This document shows, piece by piece, positions 16,404 to 24,947 of a stretch of DNA of 64,000 nucleotides. Origin of the DNA: Clostridia bacterium (GTDB lineage: Bacteria > Bacillota > Clostridia > Lachnospirales > Anaerotignaceae); the NCBI GenBank assembly GCA_022651385.1, contig JALCQR010000009.1:78120-142119 (forward strand), in the 5' to 3' direction. Within the stretch, counting starts at the first letter, position 1. Every line of letters starts with the position of its first letter. Below the pieces are notes generated by a model, which worked only from the letters and a program-made list of their open reading frames with translations, ran no database searches and was not told the origin of the DNA. The position numbers were made by a program, and so were the translations under genes.

Positions 16404-18267
16404 GATTGAAACGGAAAAGGACCGGAGAAAAGTATGCCGGACCATTTTGGAAGCCCTGTTCCTTCTTCTCTTGCTGTTCCTGATTCTGCGGGCTCTGTTT
16501 GTTTTCAAAAAATATGAACCATACAATGAGAGTGCTGTCTCTGGGGAAGATCACGGATTTATTGCTCTGTCCTATTTCGGTGTAGACAGAGAAGGGACGG
16601 ACAGTCTGGTCGCAACTAAACGTCTGAAGGAGGAACTGACAGCACTCAAGGCTCTTGGTTATGTGACAATCACGCAGAATGATATCGATGCGTACTATAA
16701 CGAAGGCAAGCCACTTCCGGATAAAGCTCTGTTCCTGATGTTTGAGGATGGACGAAAGGATACCGTACTGTTTGCGGAAAAACTGCTTGAAGCAGAAAAC
16801 TATAAAGCCTCCATTCTGACGTATGCAGAAAAATTCGAAAACAATGACGAAAAATTTGTTTCTCCAAATGACCTGAAGCGTCTGGAAAAAGAAGGCTTTT
16901 GGGAACTCGGAACCAATGGATACCGACTATCATATATCAATACATATGACCGGTACAAGCGATATCTCGGTGAACTTGAATCACGTGAATTTGTCGAGAT
17001 TAATCAGTACATTGACAGAAACTACAACCACTATCTGATGGATTATATCCGGGACAAGGACGGCATTCCAACAGAAAGTACGCAGGAGATGAGGAACCGT
17101 ATCACAACAGATTACGATCTGATGGAGGAAATTTATAACAAAGATTTTGGATACATGCCGGGACTTTATGTTCTGATGCACTCCAACACAGGGCGCTTCG
17201 GAAATAATGCGGCGGTATCGGAGGTTAATGCAGACAATCTGCAAGGACTGTTTGACATGAACTTTAACAGAGAGGGGTACTCCTACAATGATACAAGCTC
17301 ATCTATTTATGATCTGACAAGACTTCAGCCGCAGGCATGGTGGTATACTAATCATCTTCTGATGCGGATTAAGGATGATCTGCCGGAAAAGGACAGAGAC
17401 AATATCGTATTTGTTACTGGTGATCCAAAAGGGTTGAAAGACTGGGAACTGGAAAAAGGCGCGGTGGAGTATAAGAAGAATCTGATCGCGCTGACGTCTG
17501 AATCCAAGTCTAACGGTATTCTCAAGCTGAAGAATGAAGATTGTCAGAACATCCATCTGACAACAGAATTGCTGGGGAATAAGATTGGCAAGCAGGCTAT
17601 TTATTTTCGTACAGACGGGGATATGAACTCTGACAGCGGGCTGACCTCCTATATTTCCGTTTCTGTTGAGAACAATATCCTGTATGTGCGGGAGAAGAAT
17701 GGCGGAAAGGTCAGCACGCTCGTAACACAAAATCTGTTTGAGCTTGAGGATGACAATCCGGTTTCTGTAGAAAAAGACAACATAGATGCACTTGTCGCCG
17801 AACTCAATGTACGCGGAAAATTTGAGCAGAACGATTCCTTCAGCCTGTTGTACAGACTGGAGGCACTGGAGGCAAAGAAAAACAAGACACGCAGTGTCTC
17901 TGAAGGCGCCGAGGAATACATTCCGGAGATTCAGATACAGGATCCTGGTGACAGAAAGCTGGACCTTACAATTGATGGTGATAAACTTACCCTGACTGTT
18001 GATGGCAGGATGGTTGCTAATCAAACCACGGTGAACAGAACCGATGGAGGCGGCATTTATCTGGAGAGCGCTTTTGGAGGCTATGGGAAGAGTCAGAGAA
18101 ATATTGCGGACGATGTCTATGATGGCGCTTTTAAGTATCTGAAGATCACGGCAGCAGACAATTCAGCTGTTTATTATGATAATACACTGCATGGTTTTGC
18201 ATTATTTGCCGATGCGTGGACAAGTTTTTGGAATAAGATCATTGACTGGTTCATTACGAATCTGTGA
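16396..18267 (+). CDS. Membrane-anchored, degenerate polysaccharide-deacetylase-like protein
   Basis: About 623 aa with one N-terminal membrane helix (about 15-35). A NodB-like region follows, with LFLMFEDGRKDT where active enzymes have FDDG, and WELGTNGYRLSY where they have the metal-binding His pair. The metal site is therefore probably lost. The C-terminal 150 residues (LDLTIDGDKLTLTVDG and GGIYLES) look like a beta-sandwich glycan-binding module. It may bind or guide the polymer rather than deacetylate it. The ATG at 16396 overlaps the synthase stop by 8 bases and is preferred to ATG 16294 and ATG 16321, which lie deep inside the synthase gene. Confidence 0.6.
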   Translation: MYKIETEKDRRKVCRTILEALFLLLLLFLILRALFVFKKYEPYNESAVSGEDHGFIALSYFGVDREGTDSLVATKRLKEELTALKALGYVTITQNDIDAYYNEGKPLPDKALFLMFEDGRKDTVLFAEKLLEAENYKASILTYAEKFENNDEKFVSPNDLKRLEKEGFWELGTNGYRLSYINTYDRYKRYLGELESREFVEINQYIDRNYNHYLMDYIRDKDGIPTESTQEMRNRITTDYDLMEEIYNKDFGYMPGLYVLMHSNTGRFGNNAAVSEVNADNLQGLFDMNFNREGYSYNDTSSSIYDLTRLQPQAWWYTNHLLMRIKDDLPEKDRDNIVFVTGDPKGLKDWELEKGAVEYKKNLIALTSESKSNGILKLKNEDCQNIHLTTELLGNKIGKQAIYFRTDGDMNSDSGLTSYISVSVENNILYVREKNGGKVSTLVTQNLFELEDDNPVSVEKDNIDALVAELNVRGKFEQNDSFSLLYRLEALEAKKNKTRSVSEGAEEYIPEIQIQDPGDRKLDLTIDGDKLTLTVDGRMVANQTTVNRTDGGGIYLESAFGGYGKSQRNIADDVYDGAFKYLKITAADNSAVYYDNTLHGFALFADAWTSFWNKIIDWFITNL

Positions 18268-18290
18268 TCGTTTTTAGGAGAGAGAATAAT

Positions 18291-19310
18291 ATGAAAAATG
18301 CGGCGGGCAGCGTTACAAAAATGTTATCAGCGGTTCTGATATCGGCAGTTCTGGTGGGATGTGGAAATTCCACATACGGAAGCAGTACATCGGGGGTTAC
18401 AGAGAAGTATCCGGAGGTTGTGGAACTGAAGAAAGATGATATGAAGCTTACGGTCTGGACTGTGTATTGGGACACACAGCGAACGGTCCGGAACATCATG
18501 ACATACAGCGACAAGATTGACGCTGTAAGCACATTTGCCGCGTATTATGATGAGAATGAAAAGCTGTTTATTCCTGATCAGACGCTAAAGATTTCCAAAA
18601 AACTGAGGAACTACGAAAAGACTGAGAATATTCAGCAATACCTGTCGGTGGTCAATGACAAGCCGGATTCGATGAAGGATACATCCATTTTGGAGAACAA
18701 GATTCGAACTGCGGAAAAGGCGGAAGAGCACGCAGAGAAAATTGTAAGGATGGCGGTTGAAAACGAGTATGATGGTGTGGAAATAGATTTTGAGAAGATC
18801 AGAAGTGACCTGAATCTTTGGAATAAGTTCATCGTGTTCGAAAAAGATCTGATTACACTGTGTCAGAAAAATGGGATGAAGCTGCGGATTGTACTGGAGC
18901 CATCCACACCGGTTGAAGACTTAAGTTTTCCGGATGGTGTTTCTTATTCTGTCATGTGCTATAACCTGTATGGCATCGGTACTAAACCAGGGCCAAAGGC
19001 AGATGCAGAGTTTCTGAAAAAAATTGCTGAAAAGTTTGGCGGCTTGCCGGGAATTTCCTATGCACTGGCAAATGGTGGCTTTGATTTTGACGGAACAGGA
19101 ACGGCAAAGCAGCTGACGAGCGCAGAAGCTGCGCAGCTGGCGAAAGATAAGAATGTGGTTCCTGTCAGAAATAAAGAAAACGGAGCACTGACATTTTCTT
19201 ATGGTTCGCATACAGTATGGTATGCTGACGAGAAAACACTTGTATTATGGCAGAAAGTGCTGAATGAAGCAGCAGGAAAAGATGTGGATATTGATTTGTG
19301 GAGAATATGA
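18291..19310 (+). CDS. GH18-like glycoside hydrolase lipoprotein
   Basis: About 339 aa with a lipoprotein signal ending LVGC (Cys24). The GH18 catalytic signature DGVEIDFE is at 161-168, with the likely proton donor Glu168. Later SVMCYNLYG and WYADEKT match the far strands of the GH18 barrel. Such enzymes cut beta-1,4-linked N-acetylglucosamine or related polymers, which fits trimming of the polymer made by the neighbouring synthase. ATG 18291 follows AGGAGAGA; an upstream in-frame start at 18264 would overlap the previous gene. It is the last gene of the operon. Confidence 0.78.
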   Translation: MKNAAGSVTKMLSAVLISAVLVGCGNSTYGSSTSGVTEKYPEVVELKKDDMKLTVWTVYWDTQRTVRNIMTYSDKIDAVSTFAAYYDENEKLFIPDQTLKISKKLRNYEKTENIQQYLSVVNDKPDSMKDTSILENKIRTAEKAEEHAEKIVRMAVENEYDGVEIDFEKIRSDLNLWNKFIVFEKDLITLCQKNGMKLRIVLEPSTPVEDLSFPDGVSYSVMCYNLYGIGTKPGPKADAEFLKKIAEKFGGLPGISYALANGGFDFDGTGTAKQLTSAEAAQLAKDKNVVPVRNKENGALTFSYGSHTVWYADEKTLVLWQKVLNEAAGKDVDIDLWRI

Positions 19311-19422
19311 ACCCATATAGGAGACAGACAGATGTTGAAATTGGCAATTTTGTTTTAATCCTTCGGATGCATGTCGTTTTCCAAGGGTGGAGAAAGCTGA
19401 AATCAGGCCTCGTATACCATTC

Positions 19423-19620
19423 TTATATTCCTTTAATAAATTTTTCCATTCTTGCCGCACTATCCTGCTTCATATTTTCAGAAACATGCCCATATACATC
19501 TAACGTAAATACAGCTGTATGATGGCAAGATTTTCCTGTACAGTTTTAATATCATCCCTGCTTTTTAAAGCAATAACTGCGTAAGAGTGACGTAAATCGT
19601 GAAATCGTACTTTTGGCAAA
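19423..19620 (-). pseudogene. Tyrosine integrase C-terminal remnant
   Basis: The minus strand reads LPKVRFHDLRHSYAVIALKS (box II His-x-x-Arg). After a frame change it reads HHTAVFTLDVYGHVSENM, with the catalytic Tyr, and then DSAARMEKFIKGI and a stop. This is the C-terminus of a Tn916-like integrase, broken by a frameshift and missing its N-terminal part. It suggests that an integrative element once ended here, just right of the exopolysaccharide operon. Confidence 0.8.
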
Positions 19621-19690
19621 CCCATTATTTAAATATCAATTTTTTCAGCATAAACGAGTACATTTCATACTTTTTAAACAATTTGGAGAG

Positions 19691-20177
19691 GTTAAATGTA
19701 TTGATGTTTCAAAAGAGAAAAGTAATGTATTTATTTTAAAGCCTTATGGTGAGATTTTAAGTTCACCTTTTGAGATTCTCCATACGGAAAAAGAGATGTC
19801 TGAATTGGTAACAATGTTGAAACGGTTTGATGAAGAAGTACGAGTAGTAATGTAAGTTACAGGTGCTTATCACTTGCCGGTTATTAGTTATCTAAAAGAA
19901 AATAATCTTTATGTATCGGTAATTAATCCTTATATCATGAAGGAGTATGATTGTTGGGGAGACAGTATTCACACTATCAAAGAAGGATTCATAACTACTG
20001 CGAAAGATAGGATATGAGACTATGAGGTGTTTGAAGACAAAGGATATTGATGATTCGGTTTATCAATTTATGATTAAGAAAGAAGTCGAAGGGAAACCCA
20101 ATAAAGTAGCCAAGGTGGCGGGTTTGAATGAATTTATGCGTATATATTATGCAAGAGTAAAAGAAGTTTACCAGTAA
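19691..20177 (+). pseudogene. IS110-family transposase, decayed (right copy)
   Basis: Three transposase pieces lie in order. First, VKCIDVSKEKSNVFILKPYG, the N-terminal DEDD-type start, ends at VVM followed by a stop where IS110 proteins read VMEATGAYH. Next, in the same frame, come TGAYHLPVISYLKEN and VSVINPYIMKEY. Then, after missing sequence and in another frame (from ATG 20022), comes a 51-aa tail ending NEFMRIYYARVKEVYQ. Nonsense mutation, deletion and frameshift together make it inactive. Confidence 0.78.
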
Positions 20178-20195
20178 AAAGATAATTAATAAAAA

Positions 20196-20225
20196 CAGAC
20201 CAGAGTTTACAGCTGGTCTTGTTGG
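20196..20225 (+). terminator. Weak hairpin after the IS110 remnant
   Basis: GACCAG (20198-20203) pairs with CTGGTC (20213-20218) around a 9-base loop; only TTG follows the stem, so it is not a strong terminator. Confidence 0.3.
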
Positions 20226-20310
20226 CGTTCAAAAAATTATACTAGAAAAAATTTAAAAACTTGCAATAAAAATGTTGACTTTTGTTAGAAATTTTTAGGC
20301 GTATAAAAAA

Positions 20311-20358
20311 CCATTGTTATAATAAATGAGTCCGACTAAACACACAAAACAACAATGG
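20311..20358 (+). repeat. Inverted repeat CCATTGTT / AACAATGG around a TATAAT box
   Basis: Perfect 8-base arms at 20311-20318 and 20351-20358 enclose 32 bases. A TATAAT overlaps the left arm. It lies between the IS110 and MerR remnants in a stretch without genes (20178-20459). It could be an old operator or an element end. Confidence 0.35.
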
Positions 20359-20459
20359 AGTTTATTCAAAGTGGATAAGAATAGTATATCAAATAGGAAA
20401 AATCTTAAGAGAATTATGTGAAAGAAAATAGAAATAATAGAGGCAGAATGCTGTCCGAA

Positions 20460-20635
20460 TCATATAAATTCCTTAATAACCTTGATTTCCAGTCCATATT
20501 TTTTAGACATTTGATGACATAAACTTACGATGCCGAAAGCGCTCTCCAAATCTGGAAGCAGGCCTTCTATGTCGTAATAACGCAGAATTGAAATGGGTAA
20601 ATTAAACATTGTGATACTCTGCCAATGTAATACAT
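20460..20635 (-). pseudogene. MerR-family regulator, broken
   Basis: The minus strand starts MYYIGRVSQ, then shifts frame and continues MFNLPISILRYYDIEGLLPDLE, the classic MerR helix-turn-helix and wing. It then jumps to a short C-terminal piece (SKKYGLEIKVIKEFI) and a stop. A frameshift near codon 9 and loss of the middle of the protein make it a pseudogene. It is divergent from the reductase gene at 20750, and the MerR-type promoter between them is intact. Confidence 0.75.
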
Positions 20636-20666
20636 GAAAAATCTCCTAAAATTCAAAAATAATCTC

Positions 20667-20697
20667 TTGACCTAAAGTTAGGTTTAGGTTGTAAAAT
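20667..20697 (+). promoter_or_regulatory. MerR-type promoter with 19-bp spacer and operator
   Basis: TTGACC (20667-20672) and TAAAAT (20692-20697) are 19 bases apart, the long spacing used by MerR-activated promoters. The inverted repeat CCTAAA / TTTAGG sits in the spacer. It drives the reductase at 20750. Confidence 0.7.
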
Positions 20698-20749
20698 AGC
20701 ATTATTATAGCCAAGACAAAAATTCAAAGTGATTTTAAAGGAGAAATGT

Positions 20750-21292
20750 ATGTCAAAGAAAATTCTAGTGGTCAGTACCAGTTTAAGAAGTAAAAGCAAT
20801 TCGGAAGCTCTGGCCGATGCCTTTATCAAAGGTGCGCGGGAGAGCGGCAATTCGGTTGAAAAGATCACTTTAAAGGATAAGAGAATTGCTTTCTGTACGG
20901 GCTGTTTGGCCTGCCAAGAGCTGCAAAAATGTGTGATTGCCGATGATGCGGTGGAAATTGTACGAAAAATGCACGATGCGGAGACAATTATATTTGCAAC
21001 GCCGATTTACTATTACGAGATGAGCGGTCAGATGAAGGTCCTGCTGGACCGGTCGAATCCTCTGTATCCTTCGGACTATGCATTCCGAGATATCTATTTG
21101 CTGACTACAGCCGCAGAGGATGAATCGTATGTGCCGGAAAAGGCAATTAGCGGTTTGAAAGGCTGGATCAACTGCTTTTCGAACGCATCCTTTGCGGGTT
21201 CTGTTTTTGCAGGTGGAGTGAATAATATGGGAGAAATTGAAGGACATGTGGCACTGAGCGAAGCATATGAACTGGGGAAATCAATTTTCTGA
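20750..21292 (+). CDS. NADPH-dependent FMN reductase / flavodoxin-like oxidoreductase
   Basis: About 180 aa with a flavodoxin-like fold: the FMN phosphate loop VVSTSLRSKSNSEAL near the N-terminus, FCTGCLACQELQKC with closely spaced cysteines (about 50-62), and ATPIYYYEMSGQMKVLLDR in the flavin-binding loop. Members reduce quinones, azo compounds or metals with NAD(P)H; some bind Fe-S through the cysteine cluster. ATG 20750 has AAGGAG upstream; the in-frame ATG at 20729 has none. The gene follows a MerR-type promoter, which suggests induction by a toxic compound. Confidence 0.8.
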   Translation: MSKKILVVSTSLRSKSNSEALADAFIKGARESGNSVEKITLKDKRIAFCTGCLACQELQKCVIADDAVEIVRKMHDAETIIFATPIYYYEMSGQMKVLLDRSNPLYPSDYAFRDIYLLTTAAEDESYVPEKAISGLKGWINCFSNASFAGSVFAGGVNNMGEIEGHVALSEAYELGKSIF

Positions 21293-21352
21293 AAAGATTT
21301 TTCAAAATCGGGAATGGTTTGATAAATAATCATTATAAAGGAGACTAAAAAT

Positions 21353-22300
21353 ATGAGCGGATACATTTTGGAATTGAGCGAAAATGTTGCAAGAAAAAGA
21401 GCGGTCTACAAAAACCGCTATGGTCTGGATATTGTGGGCGAGCTCTATTACGCAAAGGATCTGGATCTTGGAAAGAAGCACGCGGCTCTGGTAGTAGGCG
21501 CGCCCTATGGCGGTGTTAAGGAGCAGGGGCCGTGTGTTTATGGAAACGAGCTGGCCCAAATGGGCTTTATCATCCTAACCTTTGACCAGTCATTCATGGG
21601 CGAGTCCGGCGGCTTCCCAAGAAACGTTTCCTCGCCGGATATCTTTGTGGAGAACTTTAGTGCAGCGGTAGACTTTCTTGGATTGCAGAGCTTTGTTGAC
21701 CGGGAGAAGATAGGCGTGATAGGCATTTGCGGTTCCGGCGGATTTGCCCTTTCCGCGGCGCAGTGTGACACTCGCATCAAGGCTGTCGCCACCCTGAGTA
21801 TGTATGATATGAGCTTTGCAGGCAGAGGACTCATGGATAAAGAAACCCTGCAGGCTACAAAGGAGCGTCTATCTCAGCAGCGGTGGGTCGACGCAGAGAA
21901 TGGGTATCCGGAGTACAATCCTTTCTTTCCCGAGCATCCTATTGATGCGGTGCCCGCCGATATCCCAGAACCGGCTGCAGAGTGGTTCCGTTTCTACGCA
22001 TTGAAAAGAGGCCATCATATCCATGCTCTGGGCGGTTTTACCACAACCAGTGATCTGGCGTTTTTAAACTTCCGTCTACTGGACTTTATTGATGAGATCT
22101 CTCCGAGACCAATTCTTTTTGTCGTGGGAGACAGAGCGCATTCCCGGTTCTTCAGTGACAATGCCTATGCCGCCGCTGCTGAGCCTAAGGAAATGTATGT
22201 AGTGAACGATGCGGAGCACATTGATCTGTACGACAGAAGAGATCGGATTCCGTTTGAAAAGCTGCATGATTTCTTTGCCACTTACCTGAAAATGTCTTAA
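21353..22300 (+). CDS. Alpha/beta hydrolase (dienelactone hydrolase-like)
   Basis: A 315-aa cytoplasmic alpha/beta hydrolase with the nucleophile elbow GICGSGG (Ser around residue 125), an oxyanion strand HAALVVGAPYGGVKEQGP, and late Asp/His candidates in FVVGDRAHSRF and VNDAEHIDLYD. The substrate is unknown. It sits 60 bases after the reductase with its own AAGGAG and is probably part of the same induced group. Confidence 0.78.
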   Translation: MSGYILELSENVARKRAVYKNRYGLDIVGELYYAKDLDLGKKHAALVVGAPYGGVKEQGPCVYGNELAQMGFIILTFDQSFMGESGGFPRNVSSPDIFVENFSAAVDFLGLQSFVDREKIGVIGICGSGGFALSAAQCDTRIKAVATLSMYDMSFAGRGLMDKETLQATKERLSQQRWVDAENGYPEYNPFFPEHPIDAVPADIPEPAAEWFRFYALKRGHHIHALGGFTTTSDLAFLNFRLLDFIDEISPRPILFVVGDRAHSRFFSDNAYAAAAEPKEMYVVNDAEHIDLYDRRDRIPFEKLHDFFATYLKMS

Positions 22301-22384
22301 TTGCAACAAAAACGCAAGAACTCATCTTAAGAGAAGGCGCAGGTTGCCAGCGTTTCTATACAGGTGCAGGCAGATAAAAGGGTT

Positions 22385-22555
22385 TTATGTGAACGCGGGG
22401 CACTGCTCTGTCAGCTCTAAAATGGCGATATCCTGCACTTCCATATCACAGACCATTTCCCGAAAGGCACTTTTGATGGCTTCCTGCACCCGTAAATCGT
22501 TGCGCCGTTCCAATTCCACAATTGCTGACGCCACCTCCTGAGGATGGTTTAACAT
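22385..22555 (-). pseudogene. Gene fragment of unknown origin
   Basis: A 56-codon open frame on the minus strand (MLNHPQEVASAIVELERR, ending DIAILELTEQCPAFT) has protein-like composition but no good ribosome binding site. It lies in the otherwise geneless stretch 22301-22715. On the plus strand of the same gap a short frame (MVDAHIKKEHLNLVKTL) also ends in a stop. Both look like remnants. The parent families are not recognised. Confidence 0.3.
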
Positions 22556-22715
22556 CCTTTTTGATGTTGAGGAGAAAACCCAAAATTAGTGGCATGATGG
22601 TGGATGCACACATTAAAAAAGAACATCTGAATTTGGTAAAGACGTTGCTGGAGACGGCACGGTTTACCATTATAAGACAATCAAATACTTCAAACGATTG
22701 AATGGAGGGATTTTT

Positions 22716-23486
22716 ATGAATCGGGAAGAACAGAAGAACTACGCAATGCAGCAGATGGGCATTTCAGAAAACAAACTTGCAGCTGCATTTCCGGAGTTTG
22801 AGACGATTAAAAACCGATTTCTCTACGGCGAGGTACGCCAGCATGGCGAACTTACAGTAAAACAGCGAATGCTCATTACAGTGGCTGTGCTCGTAACCAT
22901 GGAGGGTGATGATCTGGAAGAGCAGCTGCGTTCCGCATTAAAACAGGACGTTAGCCCAGTGGAGCTACAGGAGGTGTTTCATCAGGCGGCTCCCTACATC
23001 GGGTTCTCAAAGGCAGAGAAGGGCTTGGCTGTGCTGAAGCGGGTATTTGAGGAAGAAAACATTTCACTTCCTTTGGAGCCGCAGAGCTCAGTTACCGAGG
23101 AAACCCGGCTGGGAAAAGGCATCGCAGCACAGAAATCACTGTTTGGACCCATAATCGATTCCATGCGAGCCAATGCCCCAGAGGAGCAGAAATTCATGCA
23201 GGATTATCTGTCGGCTTACTGCTTTGGAGATACTTACACCAGAAGCGGACTTGACCTGAAAACACGTGAGCTTCTGACTTTTGTATGCATCATTTCTCTG
23301 GGCGGCTGTGACAGTCAGGCGAAGTCCCACGTCATGGGAAACCTGGTGGCCGGGAATAGCCCAACCCTGTTACTGGCGGCGGCTGCCCAGTGCCTACCTT
23401 ATATTGGTTTTCCCAGAACGCTGAATGCAATTTCAGCAATTAATGAAACCTTGAAGATGCAGGAACAGATGAAAAATCAAAAGTAA
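22716..23486 (+). CDS. Carboxymuconolactone decarboxylase (CMD) family protein, two domains
   Basis: About 256 aa with two CMD/AhpD-like halves: residues about 30-115 (KQRMLITVAVLV, ELQEVFHQAAPYIGF) and 140-250 (LDLKTRELLTFVCIISLGGC, ending AAQCLPYIGFPRTL). The CxxC redox pair of AhpD is absent; only GGCDSQAKSH is seen. Such proteins often act as isomerases or decarboxylases of unknown substrate next to cupins and hydrolases. ATG 22716 follows GGAGGG. Confidence 0.8.
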   Translation: MNREEQKNYAMQQMGISENKLAAAFPEFETIKNRFLYGEVRQHGELTVKQRMLITVAVLVTMEGDDLEEQLRSALKQDVSPVELQEVFHQAAPYIGFSKAEKGLAVLKRVFEEENISLPLEPQSSVTEETRLGKGIAAQKSLFGPIIDSMRANAPEEQKFMQDYLSAYCFGDTYTRSGLDLKTRELLTFVCIISLGGCDSQAKSHVMGNLVAGNSPTLLLAAAAQCLPYIGFPRTLNAISAINETLKMQEQMKNQK

Positions 23487-23500
23487 AGGAGAAAACAACA

Positions 23501-23935
23501 ATGAAAATCATGAATAAAGAAGAATTTGAGAAGCTCAACACTTTCGGAACCGGTGTGCCCAACACCATGTTTGCCAAGTATTTTATCGGCAACTCTTTCC
23601 TGAATCCGCTGACCAAGCCGGGTGAGGCCCCAATTTTCATGGCTAATGTGACCTTTGAACCGGGCTGCCGCAACAACTGGCATATTCATCATGCAGACAA
23701 AGGTGGCGGCCAGATCCTTATTTGTACAGCCGGCGAGGGCTGGTATCAAGCAGAGGGCACGGAGCCTGTTGAACTGACTCCTGGCAAAGTCATAGTAATT
23801 CCTACTGGTGTAAAACATTGGCATGGAGCTAAGGCGGACAGTTGGTTCAGCCATATCTCCGTAGAAGTGCCGGGTGAGAATTGCAGTAATGAATGGTTGG
23901 AACCCGTCACAGACGAGATTTACGGCAAGCTGTAA
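23501..23935 (+). CDS. Cupin domain protein
   Basis: A 144-aa single cupin barrel. Motif 1 reads CRNNWHIHHADKGGG and motif 2 PTGVKHWHGAK, both with the His residues that hold a metal. It is often found next to CMD-family genes, as here (14 bases downstream of one), which suggests a shared pathway. The substrate is unknown. Confidence 0.85.
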   Translation: MKIMNKEEFEKLNTFGTGVPNTMFAKYFIGNSFLNPLTKPGEAPIFMANVTFEPGCRNNWHIHHADKGGGQILICTAGEGWYQAEGTEPVELTPGKVIVIPTGVKHWHGAKADSWFSHISVEVPGENCSNEWLEPVTDEIYGKL

Positions 23936-24011
23936 ATCTCTATGACCGGCCTTTCTTATAGCACGTTGCGCCGATTAAAGGCTATGGTCAGGTCAGAGAG
24001 GAAATACATTA

Positions 24012-24866
24012 ATGAAAACACAGATTACCAGTAGACAATATGACGAAGAACGCGCACTTTATCACTTGCAGCACACCGATATTAAACACTGCAATTTTGC
24101 GGGACCGGCAGATGGAGAATCCGTATTGAAGGAAGCAATAGATATTACTGTGGAGGATTGCAGCTTTTCCCTGCGCTATCCCATGTGGCATGTCAAAGGC
24201 TTTACCCTTTCCGCTTCTGCCCTGGATGAACTGACCCGGGCGGCGCTATGGTATGGGGAGGACGGAAGCATTACTGACTGTACCCTTGGCGGTGTCAAAG
24301 CAGTACGCGAATGTACCAACATTCGGCTGTCCCATTGCCGTATTACATCAAATGAGTTTGGCTGGAAATCGGACGGCATTGTGATGGAGGATTCTGAAAT
24401 TGTGTCGGAGTATTTATTCCTTGACAGCAAAAATGTTCAGTTGAACCATGTGAAGATGAGGGGAAAGTATTCCTTTCAGTACATTGAGCATCTGGAAATT
24501 ACAGACTGTGAGTTGGATACTAAGGATGCGTTCTGGCACAGCAAAAATGCCACAGTGCAAAACAGCATTTTAAAAGGCGAATACCTTGGCTGGTTTTCCG
24601 ACGGGCTGACGCTGATTAACTGCAAGATTATCGGGACCCAGCCGCTGTGCTATTGTAAGAATCTGAAGTTGATCGGCTGTACCATGGAAGATGCCGATTT
24701 GTCTTTTGAATATTCCGACGTGGAAGCAGAGATTAACGGAAATGTTGTTTCCATTAAAAATCCGAAATCCGGTTCCATTACCGTAGACAGCGTTGGAAAA
24801 ATTATCCTGGAGTCACCTGCCATGGAATGCACCGGACAGGTTGTCATCCGGAAATACATAGAATAA
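24012..24866 (+). CDS. DUF3737 family protein (beta-helix repeat)
   Basis: A 284-aa protein with repeated strands such as ITDCTLGGVKAV, IRLSHCRIT, LEITDCELDTKDAFWHSKN and LTLINCKIIG, forming a right-handed beta-helix without a signal peptide. This matches DUF3737, a family of unknown function in gut Firmicutes. It is co-directional with the cupin and reductase genes. Confidence 0.8.
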   Translation: MKTQITSRQYDEERALYHLQHTDIKHCNFAGPADGESVLKEAIDITVEDCSFSLRYPMWHVKGFTLSASALDELTRAALWYGEDGSITDCTLGGVKAVRECTNIRLSHCRITSNEFGWKSDGIVMEDSEIVSEYLFLDSKNVQLNHVKMRGKYSFQYIEHLEITDCELDTKDAFWHSKNATVQNSILKGEYLGWFSDGLTLINCKIIGTQPLCYCKNLKLIGCTMEDADLSFEYSDVEAEINGNVVSIKNPKSGSITVDSVGKIILESPAMECTGQVVIRKYIE

Positions 24867-24947
24867 TAAAAAAAGAAAGCGGTAGCAGTTTAAGAACATG
24901 CTGGTATCAGATTGTAGATATTGATTCAGCTATAAGGAGCGTCTTAT

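Noticed and set aside
17299..18024. 241-aa minus-strand open frame inside the degenerate deacetylase gene
   Set aside because: It is a shadow of the plus-strand gene; the composition is not protein-like and no domain is recognised.
19613..19690. N-terminal part of the open frame before the IS110 remnant as a gene
   Set aside because: The first 26 residues show no transposase similarity and overlap the integrase remnant on the other strand; homology begins at VKCIDVSK.
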